DNA of 64,000 nt, from NCBI RefSeq assembly GCF_016718685.1, contig NZ_JADKCX010000005.1:60842-124841 (forward strand), given 5' to 3'. The translations under genes were made by a program, and so were the position numbers. The notes under the pieces were generated by a model. It was not told the origin of the DNA and made no database searches. It saw only the letters and a list, made by a program, of their open reading frames with translations. Positions 46,282 through 57,100 of the stretch are shown here, one piece after another. This DNA is from Haliscomenobacter sp. (lineage in GTDB: Bacteria; Bacteroidota; Bacteroidia; Chitinophagales; Saprospiraceae). Positions within the stretch are counted from its first letter, which is position 1. Each line of letters begins with the position of its first letter.

Positions 46282-47718
46282 TTGAAAAAGAACCGCTTCT
46301 TAGAATTGTACCAAAATTTCAATGCAAAAGAACGAAAGCAATTTGTTTTGTATGTCCATTCTTCTTTTTTTAACCAAAACAAAAACCTGAGGTTGCTGAT
46401 AGATGCCATTGAGCAACAAATCAAAGCCCGAAAACCCATCGACAAAAAGGAAATTTACAGCCTTGGTTTTGCAGACGAGGTGTACAACGAGTTAAAATTC
46501 AACAATCTAATTTCAGATCTGCTGTATTTGCTGTATGATTTTTTGGCGCAAGCCCGCTACGCCCGGGAAACCAGCCTGCAAAAACAATTGCTCATCCGCA
46601 GTTTACTGGATCACGAGTGGCTGGAACCCTGCGTCCTGCAATTGGAACGCTACACGCAGGTTCAAGAAGCCCAAGCCTGGCGCGATGGCAATTATTGGTT
46701 TGCGGAATACCAACTACAGGAGCTGCAAGATCAACACCTGATGAGTCAGGAAAAACGGGCATACACGCCGCACCTTCAATCGCGCAGTGATGCACTCGAT
46801 CGTTTTTACCAACTGGAAAAAATGAAAATCGCCTGCGATATGGCCAGCCGGAGTACTGCCGTAAATGCCGATTACCACTGTGCGTTTATTGAGGACATCA
46901 TTGCCTGGTATCGCCTAAACGGGGAGGAGTTGGCGAGATTTCCAGCACTGCAAGTTTATCTGGCCGCTTATGATATGTTTACCCAGCAAAACGGCCAGGC
47001 CGCATACCAGGAGCTGAAACAACTGCTGCAACAACATTTAAAGGTCATTCCCCAACACGAGCTGCGCCTATTGTATACCTATGTCCTCAATTTTGCGGTA
47101 TTGCGCATCAATTCCGGCGAAACGCATTATTACCAGGAAATTCTTTACCTGTACAAATTGCTACTGGATGAGGCCATCATTTTTAAAAATGGCACCCTGA
47201 CTCAATGGACGTTTACCAACATCATCACCGCAGGCATCCGCACGGGGGATTACGCCTGGACGGAGCAGTTCATTCAGGATTACCAACAATACCTGGCGCC
47301 GGACTTGCGCCAGAACGTATATACCTACAACCTGGCCAATTTGTATTTTGAAAAAAAAGACTACCCCTCGGCTTTGCGCATGTTGCACAATGTGGAGTTT
47401 ACCGATGCTTTTTATCACCTTTCGGCAAAGTTGATCCAACTGAAGAGCTATTTCCTCTTGGCGGAAACGGAGGCCTTATTGTCACTCATGAACGCGACCC
47501 GTCGCTTTGTGCAGCGCAATCGACAATTGTCGGACTATCAAAAAAAGTCCAGCCACAACTTTTTACACATCCTTCAGCGCTTGTGCCAGTTGCGGTATGC
47601 GAGCGCAGATATTCGGGATGTAGCTGGGTTCAAGGGGCAATTGGATCGGGATGTGCAGGTGTTGCAACCCTTGGGGAATAAGCAGTGGTTGGAAGAAGTT
47701 TTAAGTTTTAAGTTCTAG
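46282..47718 (+). CDS. Helical protein of unknown function (478 aa)
   Basis: The frame starts at a TTG at 46282 that reads KKNRFLELYQNFNAKERKQF, with no nearby in-frame ATG. The protein is all-helical in appearance, rich in Leu, Gln and Tyr, without signal peptide or membrane segment. Paired-helix stretches resemble degenerate TPRs (YNLANLYFEKKDYPSALRML). I do not recognise a named family. It is divergent from the cohesin-type gene. Its stop lies two bases from the convergent ABC exporter stop, with no terminator between. It is similar in style to the protein at 13742-15265. Confidence 0.72.
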   Translation: MKKNRFLELYQNFNAKERKQFVLYVHSSFFNQNKNLRLLIDAIEQQIKARKPIDKKEIYSLGFADEVYNELKFNNLISDLLYLLYDFLAQARYARETSLQKQLLIRSLLDHEWLEPCVLQLERYTQVQEAQAWRDGNYWFAEYQLQELQDQHLMSQEKRAYTPHLQSRSDALDRFYQLEKMKIACDMASRSTAVNADYHCAFIEDIIAWYRLNGEELARFPALQVYLAAYDMFTQQNGQAAYQELKQLLQQHLKVIPQHELRLLYTYVLNFAVLRINSGETHYYQEILYLYKLLLDEAIIFKNGTLTQWTFTNIITAGIRTGDYAWTEQFIQDYQQYLAPDLRQNVYTYNLANLYFEKKDYPSALRMLHNVEFTDAFYHLSAKLIQLKSYFLLAETEALLSLMNATRRFVQRNRQLSDYQKKSSHNFLHILQRLCQLRYASADIRDVAGFKGQLDRDVQVLQPLGNKQWLEEVLSFKF

Positions 47719-47719
47719 G

Positions 47720-49492
47720 TTACTCCTCCATCACCCCAACCTGCAAAAACTGCATCTCGTACAACTGCTTGTAATGCCCGTTTTCATTGCGCAGCAACTC
47801 CTCGTGTGGCCCGTATTCCTGAACTTCGCCTTTGTGCAAGACCAGAATATTGTCGGCATGCCGAATGGTTGAAAGGCGGTGGGCAATGATGATCGAGGTA
47901 CGTTTGGCGATCATGGTTTCGATGGCAAATTGAATCACCGATTCAGATTCGGGGTCAATGGAAGACGTTGCTTCATCCAGGATCAAAATATCCGGTTCAA
48001 AAACCAGGGCACGTACAAAGGAAATCAACTGCCGTTGCCCCATCGAAAGCGTTGCCCCGCGTTCCATCACCTGATAATCGTAGCCCCCCGGTAGTCTTTC
48101 GATAAATGCATCAGCACCAATCATTTTGGCCGCGTTGATGACCTGTTCGCGGGTAATTGTATCATCGCGCAGGGTGATGTTTTCCAGGACGGTTCCGGCA
48201 AAGAGGAATACATCCTGCAAAACCAGCGCCACCCGGCGGCGCAAGGCGAACAAATCGTACTCACGAATGTCGACCCCATCGACCTTGATTGCCCCTTTTT
48301 GAATGTCGTAAAAGCGATTGAGGATATTGATGATGGTCGATTTGCCAGAACCCGTAGCTCCCACAATGGCGAGTGTTTCGCCTGGGTTGATGTGAAAACT
48401 GACGTCTTTCAACACAAAATCCTCTTCGTTGTAGGCAAACCAGACCCGGTCAAAGTCAACTTCACCCTGTAGTTTATCGGGTTTAAAACTGCCGTTTTGT
48501 TCCAGATTCTCGGGATCATCCAGTAACGCAAAAACCCGATCTGCCGCAACCAGACCCATTTGCAGGGTATTGAAACGATCGGCCAAGGTGCGGATGGGGT
48601 TGAAGAGCATATTGAGGTAAATGGGGAAAGCCACCAGGGAACCCATCGTGACCTCGTCGGCAATGACACCGCGTGCCCCCCACCAAATCATCAGGCCCAG
48701 GGTAGCCGCAGCAATGATTTCCACCACAGCATAAAACACGGCGTAATAAAATACCGAATCGAGGTTGGCTTTGGTGTAATCGCGGTTGACCTCGCGGAAT
48801 TTATCCCCTTCTTGTTGTTCAGCATTGAAAATCTGCACGATGCGCATGCCCGTAATGCGTTCTTGTAAAAAAGAATTCATCCTTGCCACCTGGGTGCGTA
48901 CGTCCTGAAAAGAACGTTTTACATTTTTTTGAAAAAAATAGCTGGTGGCCATCAAAAAAGGCAAAGTGAGCAAACAAGCCAGGGTCAGTTTCCAACTCGT
49001 GTAAAACATGATCCCCAATACGAATACCAGGGTCAGAATATCGGCAATCATGGTGATTACCCCTTGCGAAAACACCGTATTGATGGTTTCCATATCGCTG
49101 ATGGTACGGGTAATCGAGTTGCCCACGGGGGTGCGGTCAAAGTAGCGCAAGCGCAAACTGGTGATGTGCTGAAAAATGCCTACCCGGAGGTCGCGCACCA
49201 CGCATTGCCCCAACCAACTGGTGGCGTATTGGAATACGTATTGCAAAAAGGCGTGAAAAAGCAAGGATGCCAAAAAGATCAGGGCCATCGTTCCCAGCCC
49301 TTTAATATCGAGCTTAAAAATATGTTCATCCACCATGACCTGCACCAACCAGGGGCGCAATGTACCCAGTGGAGCCAATACTATCGCCATGATGGCTGAA
49401 GCAATCAACACGCTCTGGTAAGGTTTGGCCTGAGCCATAACCCGACGAAGCAGGTAGAAGTTGAACTTACTTTTAGGTTGTTCTGTTGCCAA
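47720..49492 (-). CDS. MsbA-like ABC exporter (fused permease and ATPase)
   Basis: A 590-residue half transporter of the lipid/multidrug exporter type. The N-terminal membrane domain (about residues 20-330) has six hydrophobic segments. The ATPase has Walker A VGATGSGKST, signature LSMGQRQ (one change from LSGGQ), Walker B ILILDEATSS and the switch His in IIAHRLST. It is complete in one frame. The substrate could be a lipid, peptide or drug. It converges with the helical-protein gene and is divergent from the DUF3089 gene. Confidence 0.92.
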   Translation of the reverse strand: MATEQPKSKFNFYLLRRVMAQAKPYQSVLIASAIMAIVLAPLGTLRPWLVQVMVDEHIFKLDIKGLGTMALIFLASLLFHAFLQYVFQYATSWLGQCVVRDLRVGIFQHITSLRLRYFDRTPVGNSITRTISDMETINTVFSQGVITMIADILTLVFVLGIMFYTSWKLTLACLLTLPFLMATSYFFQKNVKRSFQDVRTQVARMNSFLQERITGMRIVQIFNAEQQEGDKFREVNRDYTKANLDSVFYYAVFYAVVEIIAAATLGLMIWWGARGVIADEVTMGSLVAFPIYLNMLFNPIRTLADRFNTLQMGLVAADRVFALLDDPENLEQNGSFKPDKLQGEVDFDRVWFAYNEEDFVLKDVSFHINPGETLAIVGATGSGKSTIINILNRFYDIQKGAIKVDGVDIREYDLFALRRRVALVLQDVFLFAGTVLENITLRDDTITREQVINAAKMIGADAFIERLPGGYDYQVMERGATLSMGQRQLISFVRALVFEPDILILDEATSSIDPESESVIQFAIETMIAKRTSIIIAHRLSTIRHADNILVLHKGEVQEYGPHEELLRNENGHYKQLYEMQFLQVGVMEE

Positions 49493-49675
49493 GGTCGTAT
49501 CGGGTTGGTGAATGATAGAGGAATAACAACTGAGATTGAAAAATTACTGTAGACTTGTTTACGAAACGGTAAAAATAATTGAGAAATATCTTTTTTTATC
49601 TTTAAAGTTCGTTTCATGTTCCAGCACTCATGTTTTGATCCATCAAATTTCTACCATTTGACCCGTTGTAAAGTT

Positions 49676-50692
49676 ATGAACGCAACAAAATACCTTTCCC
49701 TATTCGTCACTTCGTTGGCTTTTGCCTGTACGACTCAGCGGGAAGCCCTCGTCGGCAATTCCTCGGTTCCACCAGCACCAGACTATACACAGGCGGCTAC
49801 CTGGGCAGCCCTCCCCGATCAGCTGGATGCAGCCGACATTGTCCCAAAAGGGATGGAAGACCGCCAAAAGGATGGCGAAGTAGATGTATTTTTTGTACAC
49901 CCCACCATTTATACTCAGCAGCGGGAAGATGGGGAACCCTGGAATGCTGATGTGCAGAACGCAAAAATGAACAAAAAGGTGGACGACAGTGCCATCCGTT
50001 TTCAGTCGAGCATTTTTAATGGCGTTGGCCGGGTGTATGCGCCCCGTTACCGGCAGGCGCACATCAGCGCGTATTGGCTTAAAGAACCTGAACTCCAAAA
50101 ACGGATTTTTGACCTGGCTTACAGTGATGTGCGCCGGGCTTTCCAGTATTATCTTGACAATTACAACCAGGGGCGCCCCATCGTCATTGCATCCCATAGC
50201 CAGGGAACTACCCATACCCGACGATTGCTCAAGGAGTTTTTTGACAGCACCAATCTACGCAATCGCCTGGTGGTGGCTTATTTAGTGGGCATGCCCGTAG
50301 AGAAAAACTACCTCGAAAACATCCCTCCCTGCGATCGTCCCGAACAAACAGGCTGCTTTTGTTCTTGGCGCACTTACTTGCGGGGGCACTATCCTGAGAT
50401 TCACCAAAAAGGAAACAATATTGTCAGTACAAATCCGTTAAACTGGTCAACTGATACCCTCTATGCCTCCCGTGAACTGAATAAAGGCGCGGTTTTGCGC
50501 AGTTTCAACAAAGTTATCCCAAGAGTATGCGACGCTCAGGTCTACGATGGATTGCTGTGGGTCAACAAACCCAAATTTCCAGGTAGTTTCCTTTACAACA
50601 ATCCCAACTACCATATTGGAGATTTCAATCTCTTTTATGCCAATGTTAGGGAAAATGCACTGGCCCGAGTGGGGTATTTTTGGAAAAGATGA
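49676..50692 (+). CDS. DUF3089-family alpha/beta hydrolase, probable lipoprotein
   Basis: From the ATG at 49676 (MNATKYLSLFVTSLAFAC) the product is 338 residues with a lipobox-like end at LAFAC. The nucleophile elbow is IASHSQGTTH (Ser in GxSxG-like context). The N-terminal VDVFFVHPTIY segment and DLAYSDVRRAFQYYL are typical of DUF3089. Substrate is unknown; an esterase is likely from the fold. It is followed by an inverted repeat (50701-50764) and the histidine kinase gene. Confidence 0.85.
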   Translation: MNATKYLSLFVTSLAFACTTQREALVGNSSVPPAPDYTQAATWAALPDQLDAADIVPKGMEDRQKDGEVDVFFVHPTIYTQQREDGEPWNADVQNAKMNKKVDDSAIRFQSSIFNGVGRVYAPRYRQAHISAYWLKEPELQKRIFDLAYSDVRRAFQYYLDNYNQGRPIVIASHSQGTTHTRRLLKEFFDSTNLRNRLVVAYLVGMPVEKNYLENIPPCDRPEQTGCFCSWRTYLRGHYPEIHQKGNNIVSTNPLNWSTDTLYASRELNKGAVLRSFNKVIPRVCDAQVYDGLLWVNKPKFPGSFLYNNPNYHIGDFNLFYANVRENALARVGYFWKR

Positions 50693-50700
50693 TCAAGTAG

Positions 50701-50764
50701 GGTTCGAAGGTTCGGGGGTTCGGAAGCGGTACTCCGAACCTTCGAACCCTCGAACCTCCGAACC
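50701..50764. repeat. Inverted repeat of GGTTCGA words
   Basis: The left arm, 50701-50724, and right arm, 50733-50764, consist of tandem GGTTCGAA/GGTTCGGA words. They pair with a few mismatches around an eight-base loop, followed by a seven-T run. It probably terminates the DUF3089 transcript just eight bases before the histidine kinase start. Confidence 0.75.
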
Positions 50765-50771
50765 TTTTTTT

Positions 50772-51941
50772 ATGGACATTTATAGCCGAAAATCGCGGTG
50801 GAAAATTTATCTGGCAGCAGTCGGTGTGATCATACTGCTTATCTCGGTTTATTATACAGATTACCTCTCCCAGCAACTAGCTGATGGTGAACGATATCGT
50901 GTAGAAAACTACGTCTTAGCACTTGAGCAAATCAACAACCCCAGCAGTGAGTTTGAAGATTTATCCCTGCAATTACAAATTCTGGAGCGCAATACCACCA
51001 TCCCGGTCATTATTATCGATGAGCAAAACAAGATCGTGGATGCCAAAAATTTTAGTGTAGAACAAAACAAGGATGAAAAATTTCTGCAAGGGGTCATTCA
51101 AAAATTGGAAAAAAGTGGATTTGAACCCATTAGCAGTGCGGGCAATAAAATCTTTTACCAGGAATCTACGCTCCTGCGTCAATTGCGGTATTTCCCCCTG
51201 ATTCAATTGGTGCTCATTGCTGCTTTTGTCGGTTTGGGCTATGTTGGTTTCAGTTCAGCGCGGCGCAGCGAACAAAACCGCGTGTGGGTAGGTATGGCCA
51301 AAGAAACCGCCCACCAATTGGGTACACCCATCAGCGGCATTGTGGCTTGGTTGGAAAACCTGCGGGCCATCAAAGAAGACGATGAAGAGGTCATTGAAAT
51401 AGTAGATGAATTGCGCACCGATGTAAGCCGCCTTGAACTAATTGCTGATCGTTTTTCCAAGATTGGCTCCATTCCCTCCCTGGAACCCGTCAATATTTAT
51501 TCTGAACTGGAAAAATGCCGCGCCTACATGCAGCGTCGGGCTTCACGTAAGGTGAAATTCATTTTTCCAGATCCCAATAGTAAAACATTGGGTGTGCGGC
51601 TCAATCCACCCTTGTTTGATTGGGTGATCGAAAACTTATTGCGCAACGCCCTCGACTCCATGGATGGACAGGGCAATATCCAGGTCGATGTCACGGAGGA
51701 GGAACATATGGTCAACATCGATGTAACCGATACGGGCAAAGGTATTCCCAGTTCAAAATTCAAAACGGTGTTTCAGCCCGGCTATACCACCAAAAAACGC
51801 GGTTGGGGCCTGGGGCTTTCCCTCTCCAAACGCATCATCGAGGAATACCATTCCGGAAAACTTTTTGTCAAACGTTCGGAAGAAGGCAAGGGGACTACTT
51901 TCTCGATTCGTTTAATTAAAGCAAATCAGGAACAAGCGTAA
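50772..51941 (+). CDS. Orphan membrane sensor histidine kinase
   Basis: The ATG at 50772 (MDIYSRKSRWKIYLAAVG) is chosen because the open frame above it crosses an inverted repeat. Two membrane segments (about residues 11-30 and 146-165) flank a periplasmic sensor part of about 115 residues. The kinase core has the phospho-accepting His181 in KETAHQLGTPISG. The ATPase domain has the N box ENLLRNALDSMDG, DTGKGIPSSKF and GWGLGLSLSKRII. No response regulator is adjacent, so the partner is elsewhere. It is followed after 55 bases by proB. Confidence 0.9.
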   Translation: MDIYSRKSRWKIYLAAVGVIILLISVYYTDYLSQQLADGERYRVENYVLALEQINNPSSEFEDLSLQLQILERNTTIPVIIIDEQNKIVDAKNFSVEQNKDEKFLQGVIQKLEKSGFEPISSAGNKIFYQESTLLRQLRYFPLIQLVLIAAFVGLGYVGFSSARRSEQNRVWVGMAKETAHQLGTPISGIVAWLENLRAIKEDDEEVIEIVDELRTDVSRLELIADRFSKIGSIPSLEPVNIYSELEKCRAYMQRRASRKVKFIFPDPNSKTLGVRLNPPLFDWVIENLLRNALDSMDGQGNIQVDVTEEEHMVNIDVTDTGKGIPSSKFKTVFQPGYTTKKRGWGLGLSLSKRIIEEYHSGKLFVKRSEEGKGTTFSIRLIKANQEQA

Positions 51942-51996
51942 AAAAACTCCTTACCTTCGCCGCGCCTACCAATAAGACCGCAACGGGTAAAAAAAC

Positions 51997-53076
51997 ATGT
52001 CACTTTCAACGTATCACCGCATAGTTATCAAAATCGGTTCTAATGTGCTGACGGACGATCAAAGCCGTCCGGATCTCTTACGCATTGCGCATTTGGTCGA
52101 GCAGGTTGCATGGTTGCGCAGCCAAGGTGCTGAAGTCGTTTTGGTATCTTCAGGAGCAGTAGCCATGGGGCGTTCTGCCTTGCCGCAATTGAGCCATGTC
52201 AATCCCGTTTTGCGCCGGCAGGTTTGGGCTTCGGTGGGGCAGCCACGTTTGATGCAGATTTACCAGCAGCTTTTTGATGCGCATGGAACCCATATTGCCC
52301 AATTGTTGGTCACCAAAGAAGATTTTCGCGACCGCGAACACTACCTCAACATGAAATCCTGTTTGCAAGGTTTGCTTCGCGATGAAATTGTACCCATCAT
52401 CAATGAAAACGATGCAGTGGCGGTTACCGAGTTGATGTTTACCGACAACGACGAGCTGGCAGGTTTGGTCGCCGCAGCAGTCAATTCTGATGCGCTGGTC
52501 ATTTTGAGCAATGTAGCCGGGATTTACGATGGGCATCCCAATGATCCCAACAGCCGACTGATTCGCCAGATCGACCCCAACGATGCACAATTTCAACGCT
52601 TTATTTTGCCTTCCACCTCTTCTTTTGGACGGGGGGGCATGAATACCAAATACCGGATTGCCCGCAAAGCAGCTATTTTAGGGGTAGATACCATCATCGC
52701 CAACGGCAAAAAAGACCAGATCCTGCACGAAATCTGGCTTCAAACCGGCGAATACACCCTTTTCCCCAGCCAGAAAAAGACCTCTAACCTTAAAAAACGC
52801 CTGGCTTACCAAGCTGCTGAACCCAAGGGTAAAATCATCATCAATGCAGGCGCTGCACAAGCCTTGCGGGCCGAAGAGCGGGTGTCGAGTTTGCTCCCGG
52901 TAGGGGTCACCGCTATCGAAGGGGAATTTGAACGGGGCGATATTGTGGCCATCTATTGCGGCACGGAGGAGCTAGGCATAGGTATGGCCCAATACAGCGC
53001 GCTTACTGCACGAAAGTACCTCGGACAAAAAGGCAAAAAGGCCTTGGTGCATTATGACTATCTGCTGATTGGATGA
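51997..53076 (+). CDS. proB: Glutamate 5-kinase
   Basis: ProB phosphorylates L-glutamate in the first step of proline synthesis. The amino-acid kinase domain is shown by RIVIKIGSNVLTDD, VSSGAVAMG, INENDAVAVTEL and FTDNDELAGLVAA, with GRGGMNTKYRIA near the nucleotide site. A PUA domain forms the C-terminus (KIIINAGAAQALRA, GEFERGDIVAIY). The length of 359 residues is typical. proA and proC are not adjacent. Confidence 0.95.
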   Translation: MSLSTYHRIVIKIGSNVLTDDQSRPDLLRIAHLVEQVAWLRSQGAEVVLVSSGAVAMGRSALPQLSHVNPVLRRQVWASVGQPRLMQIYQQLFDAHGTHIAQLLVTKEDFRDREHYLNMKSCLQGLLRDEIVPIINENDAVAVTELMFTDNDELAGLVAAAVNSDALVILSNVAGIYDGHPNDPNSRLIRQIDPNDAQFQRFILPSTSSFGRGGMNTKYRIARKAAILGVDTIIANGKKDQILHEIWLQTGEYTLFPSQKKTSNLKKRLAYQAAEPKGKIIINAGAAQALRAEERVSSLLPVGVTAIEGEFERGDIVAIYCGTEELGIGMAQYSALTARKYLGQKGKKALVHYDYLLIG

Positions 53077-53092
53077 CCCAAGTGCTGGGACA

Positions 53093-53842
53093 CTATTGTT
53101 GCTGCATACTTTTAAATTTCTTCTCCAACTCGGACATGGGATAACGTTTTGCCAACTTGTATTCCACGATTTGATTGCCCACAAATTTGCGGTAATGTAC
53201 TTTGCCAATGCCTTTGATAAAAGTTTCATCACCAGGATAAGGCGCAGGAGCAAACAAGCCGTTTTTGTGTACTTCAATCGCTTCTTTGAGGGCAAATTTA
53301 ACCGCAGGATGTTTTTTACCTTCGAATTCAAAAGTAGTTATGCCTGCAAAACTCCGATTTTTGATCAGTACCGTTTTTTCCAGCGTATCTAATGCCGATT
53401 TCCATTCTATACGCAGCAAAAAAACGCCACCTGGATTATGCACATAAAATGGATATACATTACCCGCCACAATTTTCACCGGAACTTGTAGTTGCTCAGG
53501 CCTGCCACTCGTATCTTTCTCGTAAAAAAATATTTCATCCAACAGCATCCCATTCCTCACCATAATTTCCCGGGCATGAATTTGCGGGCTGAGATCTCCG
53601 GGGCGATACAGGGTACTGGTCAGGTATGTTTTGCCATCCTGAATTAAAGATCGATAATACCAATAATCGGGTGCAATGGAGTCATTTCCAACAAAATCGT
53701 ATTCGTAAACCAGACCTTCCGTCAATTCCTTGAGTGGAAAATAGTAGTTCCGAACATCGATAGAAGTGTCATTTTGTCGGGTACAGGTACACAGCAAACT
53801 GCCAAATAAAAGAAAACTGGCTAAAAAAAAACTTCCTTTCAT
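53093..53842 (-). CDS. Probable lipoprotein of unknown function
   Basis: From the ATG at 53842 (MKGSFFLASFLLFGSLLCTC) the product is 249 residues with a lipobox-like sequence and adjacent Cys residues, so it is probably lipid-anchored. The mature part is beta-rich (YYFPLKELTEGLVYEYDF, GIGKVHYRKFVGNQIVEY) and resembles the general DUF3108-like lipoprotein style, but I do not assign a family. The open frame extends further upstream without protein-like sequence. It converges with proB with 16 bases between the stops. Confidence 0.78.
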   Translation of the reverse strand: MKGSFFLASFLLFGSLLCTCTRQNDTSIDVRNYYFPLKELTEGLVYEYDFVGNDSIAPDYWYYRSLIQDGKTYLTSTLYRPGDLSPQIHAREIMVRNGMLLDEIFFYEKDTSGRPEQLQVPVKIVAGNVYPFYVHNPGGVFLLRIEWKSALDTLEKTVLIKNRSFAGITTFEFEGKKHPAVKFALKEAIEVHKNGLFAPAPYPGDETFIKGIGKVHYRKFVGNQIVEYKLAKRYPMSELEKKFKSMQQQ

Positions 53843-54122
53843 GATGCTATCGTTCTTGTCGTTAAAAACAGGCCATTTCTGCCAAAATGGCTCAGTATTC
53901 AATTTTCTGCAAATTTGGTACAAAATTGGGCGATAATTAATATTCGTCCAAAGAAAAAGCGAAATGAATCTCAAATGATCAATGGAAAATAGTCCTGTTT
54001 TTTAGCATACACTTTACAGCATGCATTATTCGCCATCCATCATTCACTATTCTGCCGTATCTTTGGGACAATTATGAGCTGTAATTTAGCATAGAAAGCT
54101 CTTAACTTTCAAATTACCCAAC
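53843..54122. other. Divergent intergenic region upstream of secA
   Basis: This 280-base stretch holds no gene. It contains the putative secA promoter box (54058-54065). It also has a solitary repeat-like segment at 54025-54052, whose word CATTCACTATTC is shared with the right arm of the inverted repeat at 9734-9773. No partner arm was found nearby. Confidence 0.5.
54058..54065 (+). promoter_or_regulatory. Putative -7 box for secA
   Basis: TATCTTTG matches TAnnTTTG, 57 bases upstream of the secA ATG; no clear -33 element was seen. Confidence 0.45.
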
Positions 54123-57100
54123 ATGTTTGGTACTATTGGAAAAGCACTAACCAAGATCCTCGGCGGCACCAAGCACGAGCGAGATGTGAAGGGTCTCGGC
54201 CCCGTCGTGGAGGAGATCAACAACATCGGTGAACAACTTCGCCAAATCAGCAATGATGAGCTGCGCAATAAAACTTTGGAGTTTCGCGCCTATATAGCCC
54301 AACAGCTATCGGCCATTGACGAAGAAATCCAGGGCTTGCACGATGATGCCGCTCAGGAAGAAGACCTCATCAGAAAGGAGCAACTCTTTAATGAAATTGA
54401 CGAGGCGCATAAAGACCGCGATAAACAGCTCGAACTAACCCTGAAAGAAATCCTTCCCGAGGCTTTCGCCGTGTGTAGGGAAGCAGCTCGCCGTTTCAAA
54501 GAAAACGCTACGCTGGAGGTAACTGCCACCGAACACGACCGCAATTTGGCCGCCAAAGGCAAACGTTACATCAGCATCGAAGGGGATAAAGCCGTCTGGA
54601 AAAACCAGTGGGTTGCCGCTGGTGGTGAGATTACCTGGGACATGGTACACTACGATGTACAGCTCATCGGGGGCATGGTACTCCACGATGGCAAGATCGC
54701 GGAAATGGCCACAGGGGAAGGTAAAACCCTGGTGGCTACCCTACCCGCTTACCTGAATGGGGTAGGTGGTCAAGGCGTTCACATTGTAACAGTCAACGAT
54801 TATCTGGCTCGTCGTGACTCCGAGTGGGTGGGGCCCATTTATGAGTTCCTGTTCCTTACCGTAGACTGTATCGATAAATACCAGCCACATTCTGATGAGC
54901 GCATCGCTGCTTACCGCTGTGACATTACGTTTGGCACCAACAACGAATTTGGTTTCGACTACCTGCGTGACAACATGGTACGTTCCGTTGAAGAAAAAGT
55001 ACAGGGCAAACACCACTACGCCATCGTGGATGAGGTTGACTCCGTATTGATCGACGATGCGCGTACACCTTTGATCATTTCTGGCCCAGTCGGGTATACT
55101 ACTGAAGACCAGGACTACGTAGACCTCAAACCTGACGTTGAACGCCTCATCAACATCCAGCGCAAGTTGGCAACAGATTACCTGGCTCAGGCGCGGAAGT
55201 TGTACAACGAAGGCAAAATTGGAGTAGAAGAAGGCCAGTCAGGTATGGCTTTGTTACGCTCTTACCGCGCTTTACCCAAATCACGTCCTTTGATCAAATT
55301 CCTCGGTGAAGAGGGGGTCAAGGTCCACTTGCAAAAAACCGAAAACCACTACATGCAGGAGCAATCCAAACACATGCATTTGGTGGATGCTGAGTTGTAT
55401 TTTACCATTGATGAGAAAAACCGACAGGTAGAATTGACCGACAAAGGGGTAGAATACATGACCCAAGGCAGTTCCGATCCTAGCTTCTATATTTTGCCAG
55501 ACTTGGCTACCGAGTTGATGGAAATCGACCGCAATACCGAAATGACCAAGGAAGAGAAAAACGAGGCAAAAACCAAACTTTCTCAAGATTTTGGCATCAA
55601 ATCGCGGCGTTTGCACGCCATCAGTCAGTTGCTCAAGGCTTACACCATCTTCGAAATTGACGAAGATTATGTCGTCATGGAAGGTGAGGTCAAGATTGTA
55701 GATGAACAAACTGGCCGGATGATGGAAGGCCGCCGATATTCTGACGGTTTGCACCAGGCCCTGGAAGCCAAGGAAAACGTCAAGGTGGGAGAAATCACCC
55801 AAACCTATGCCACGGTTACCCTCCAGAACTTCTTCCGCATGTACCACAAGTTGGCGGGTATGACCGGTACTGCTGAAACCGAAGCCAAAGAATTGTGGGA
55901 CATCTACAAATTGGAGGTAACCGTTATCCCAACCAACCGCCCCATGACCCGTAAGGACATGGATGATTTGGTGTTCAAATCGGCCAAGGAGAAATACGAT
56001 GCGGTGATTGACGAAATTGTGAGCCTCAGCAACGCGGGTCGCCCCGTACTGGTGGGTACAACTTCGGTGGATATTTCCGAAAAATTGAGCCGTCTGCTCC
56101 GCATGCGCAACATTGACCACAACGTACTCAACGCCAAGCAACACCAGCGGGAAGCAGAAATTGTGGCCGAAGCAGGCCGCCCCGGCAAAGTAACCATCGC
56201 CACCAACATGGCAGGACGGGGTACCGACATCAAGATCAACAACGAGGTGAAAGCTGCGGGTGGTTTGGCCATCATCGGTACCGAACGCCACGAATCTCGC
56301 CGGGTAGACCGCCAGTTGCGGGGTCGTGCCGGACGTCAGGGTGATCCAGGTACTTCGCAGTTTTATGTGTCTTTGGAAGACAACCTCATGCGCTTGTTCC
56401 AATCGGAGCGCATTGCTGGATTGATGGACCGCATGGGCCACAAGGAAGGCGATGTGATTCAGCACAGCATGGTCACCAAATCCATCGAACGGGCCCAGAA
56501 AAAAGTAGAAGAAAACAACTTTGGCATCCGTAAACGGCTGTTGGAATACGATGACGTCATGAACGTTCAGCGGGAGAACATCTACAAAAAACGCGACAAC
56601 GCCCTTTATGGGGAACGCCTTTCCGTAGACCTCAACACCAGCTTCGAATCCATGGTGGAAAACCTGATCTCGTTGCACCGCCAAGCCGGTAACTTTGACA
56701 CCTTCCGCCGGGAATCCATCAGCTTTTTGGGGCTTGACCCTGAATTGGATGCAGGATCCTTCCGCGATGCACCGCAACACGAGGTGGTAGCTTCTTTTTT
56801 CAACCAGTTCAATACGTTTTACCACCGCAAATCCGAGCAAATCATCGATGTACTGCTGCCGCAGATTCAGGAGGTGTACCACAACCAGGGCCACATCTAC
56901 AAGCGCATCGTGATTCCGTTTACGGATGGCAGCACGCACCCCTATACCGTAACTGCCGACCTCAAGGACGCGGTGGAATCCAATGGAAAAACCATCATTC
57001 GCGATATTGAACGCACGGTAACCCTGGCCATCATCGACGAAAAATGGAAGGAGCACCTGCGCAACATGGACGAACTGAAAGAATCGGTGCAAGCAGTTTC

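Noticed and set aside
50701..50764. tRNA-like GGTTCGA segments
   Set aside because: The words are tandem palindrome units; no cloverleaf or acceptor stem can be drawn. No tRNA was seen anywhere in the window.
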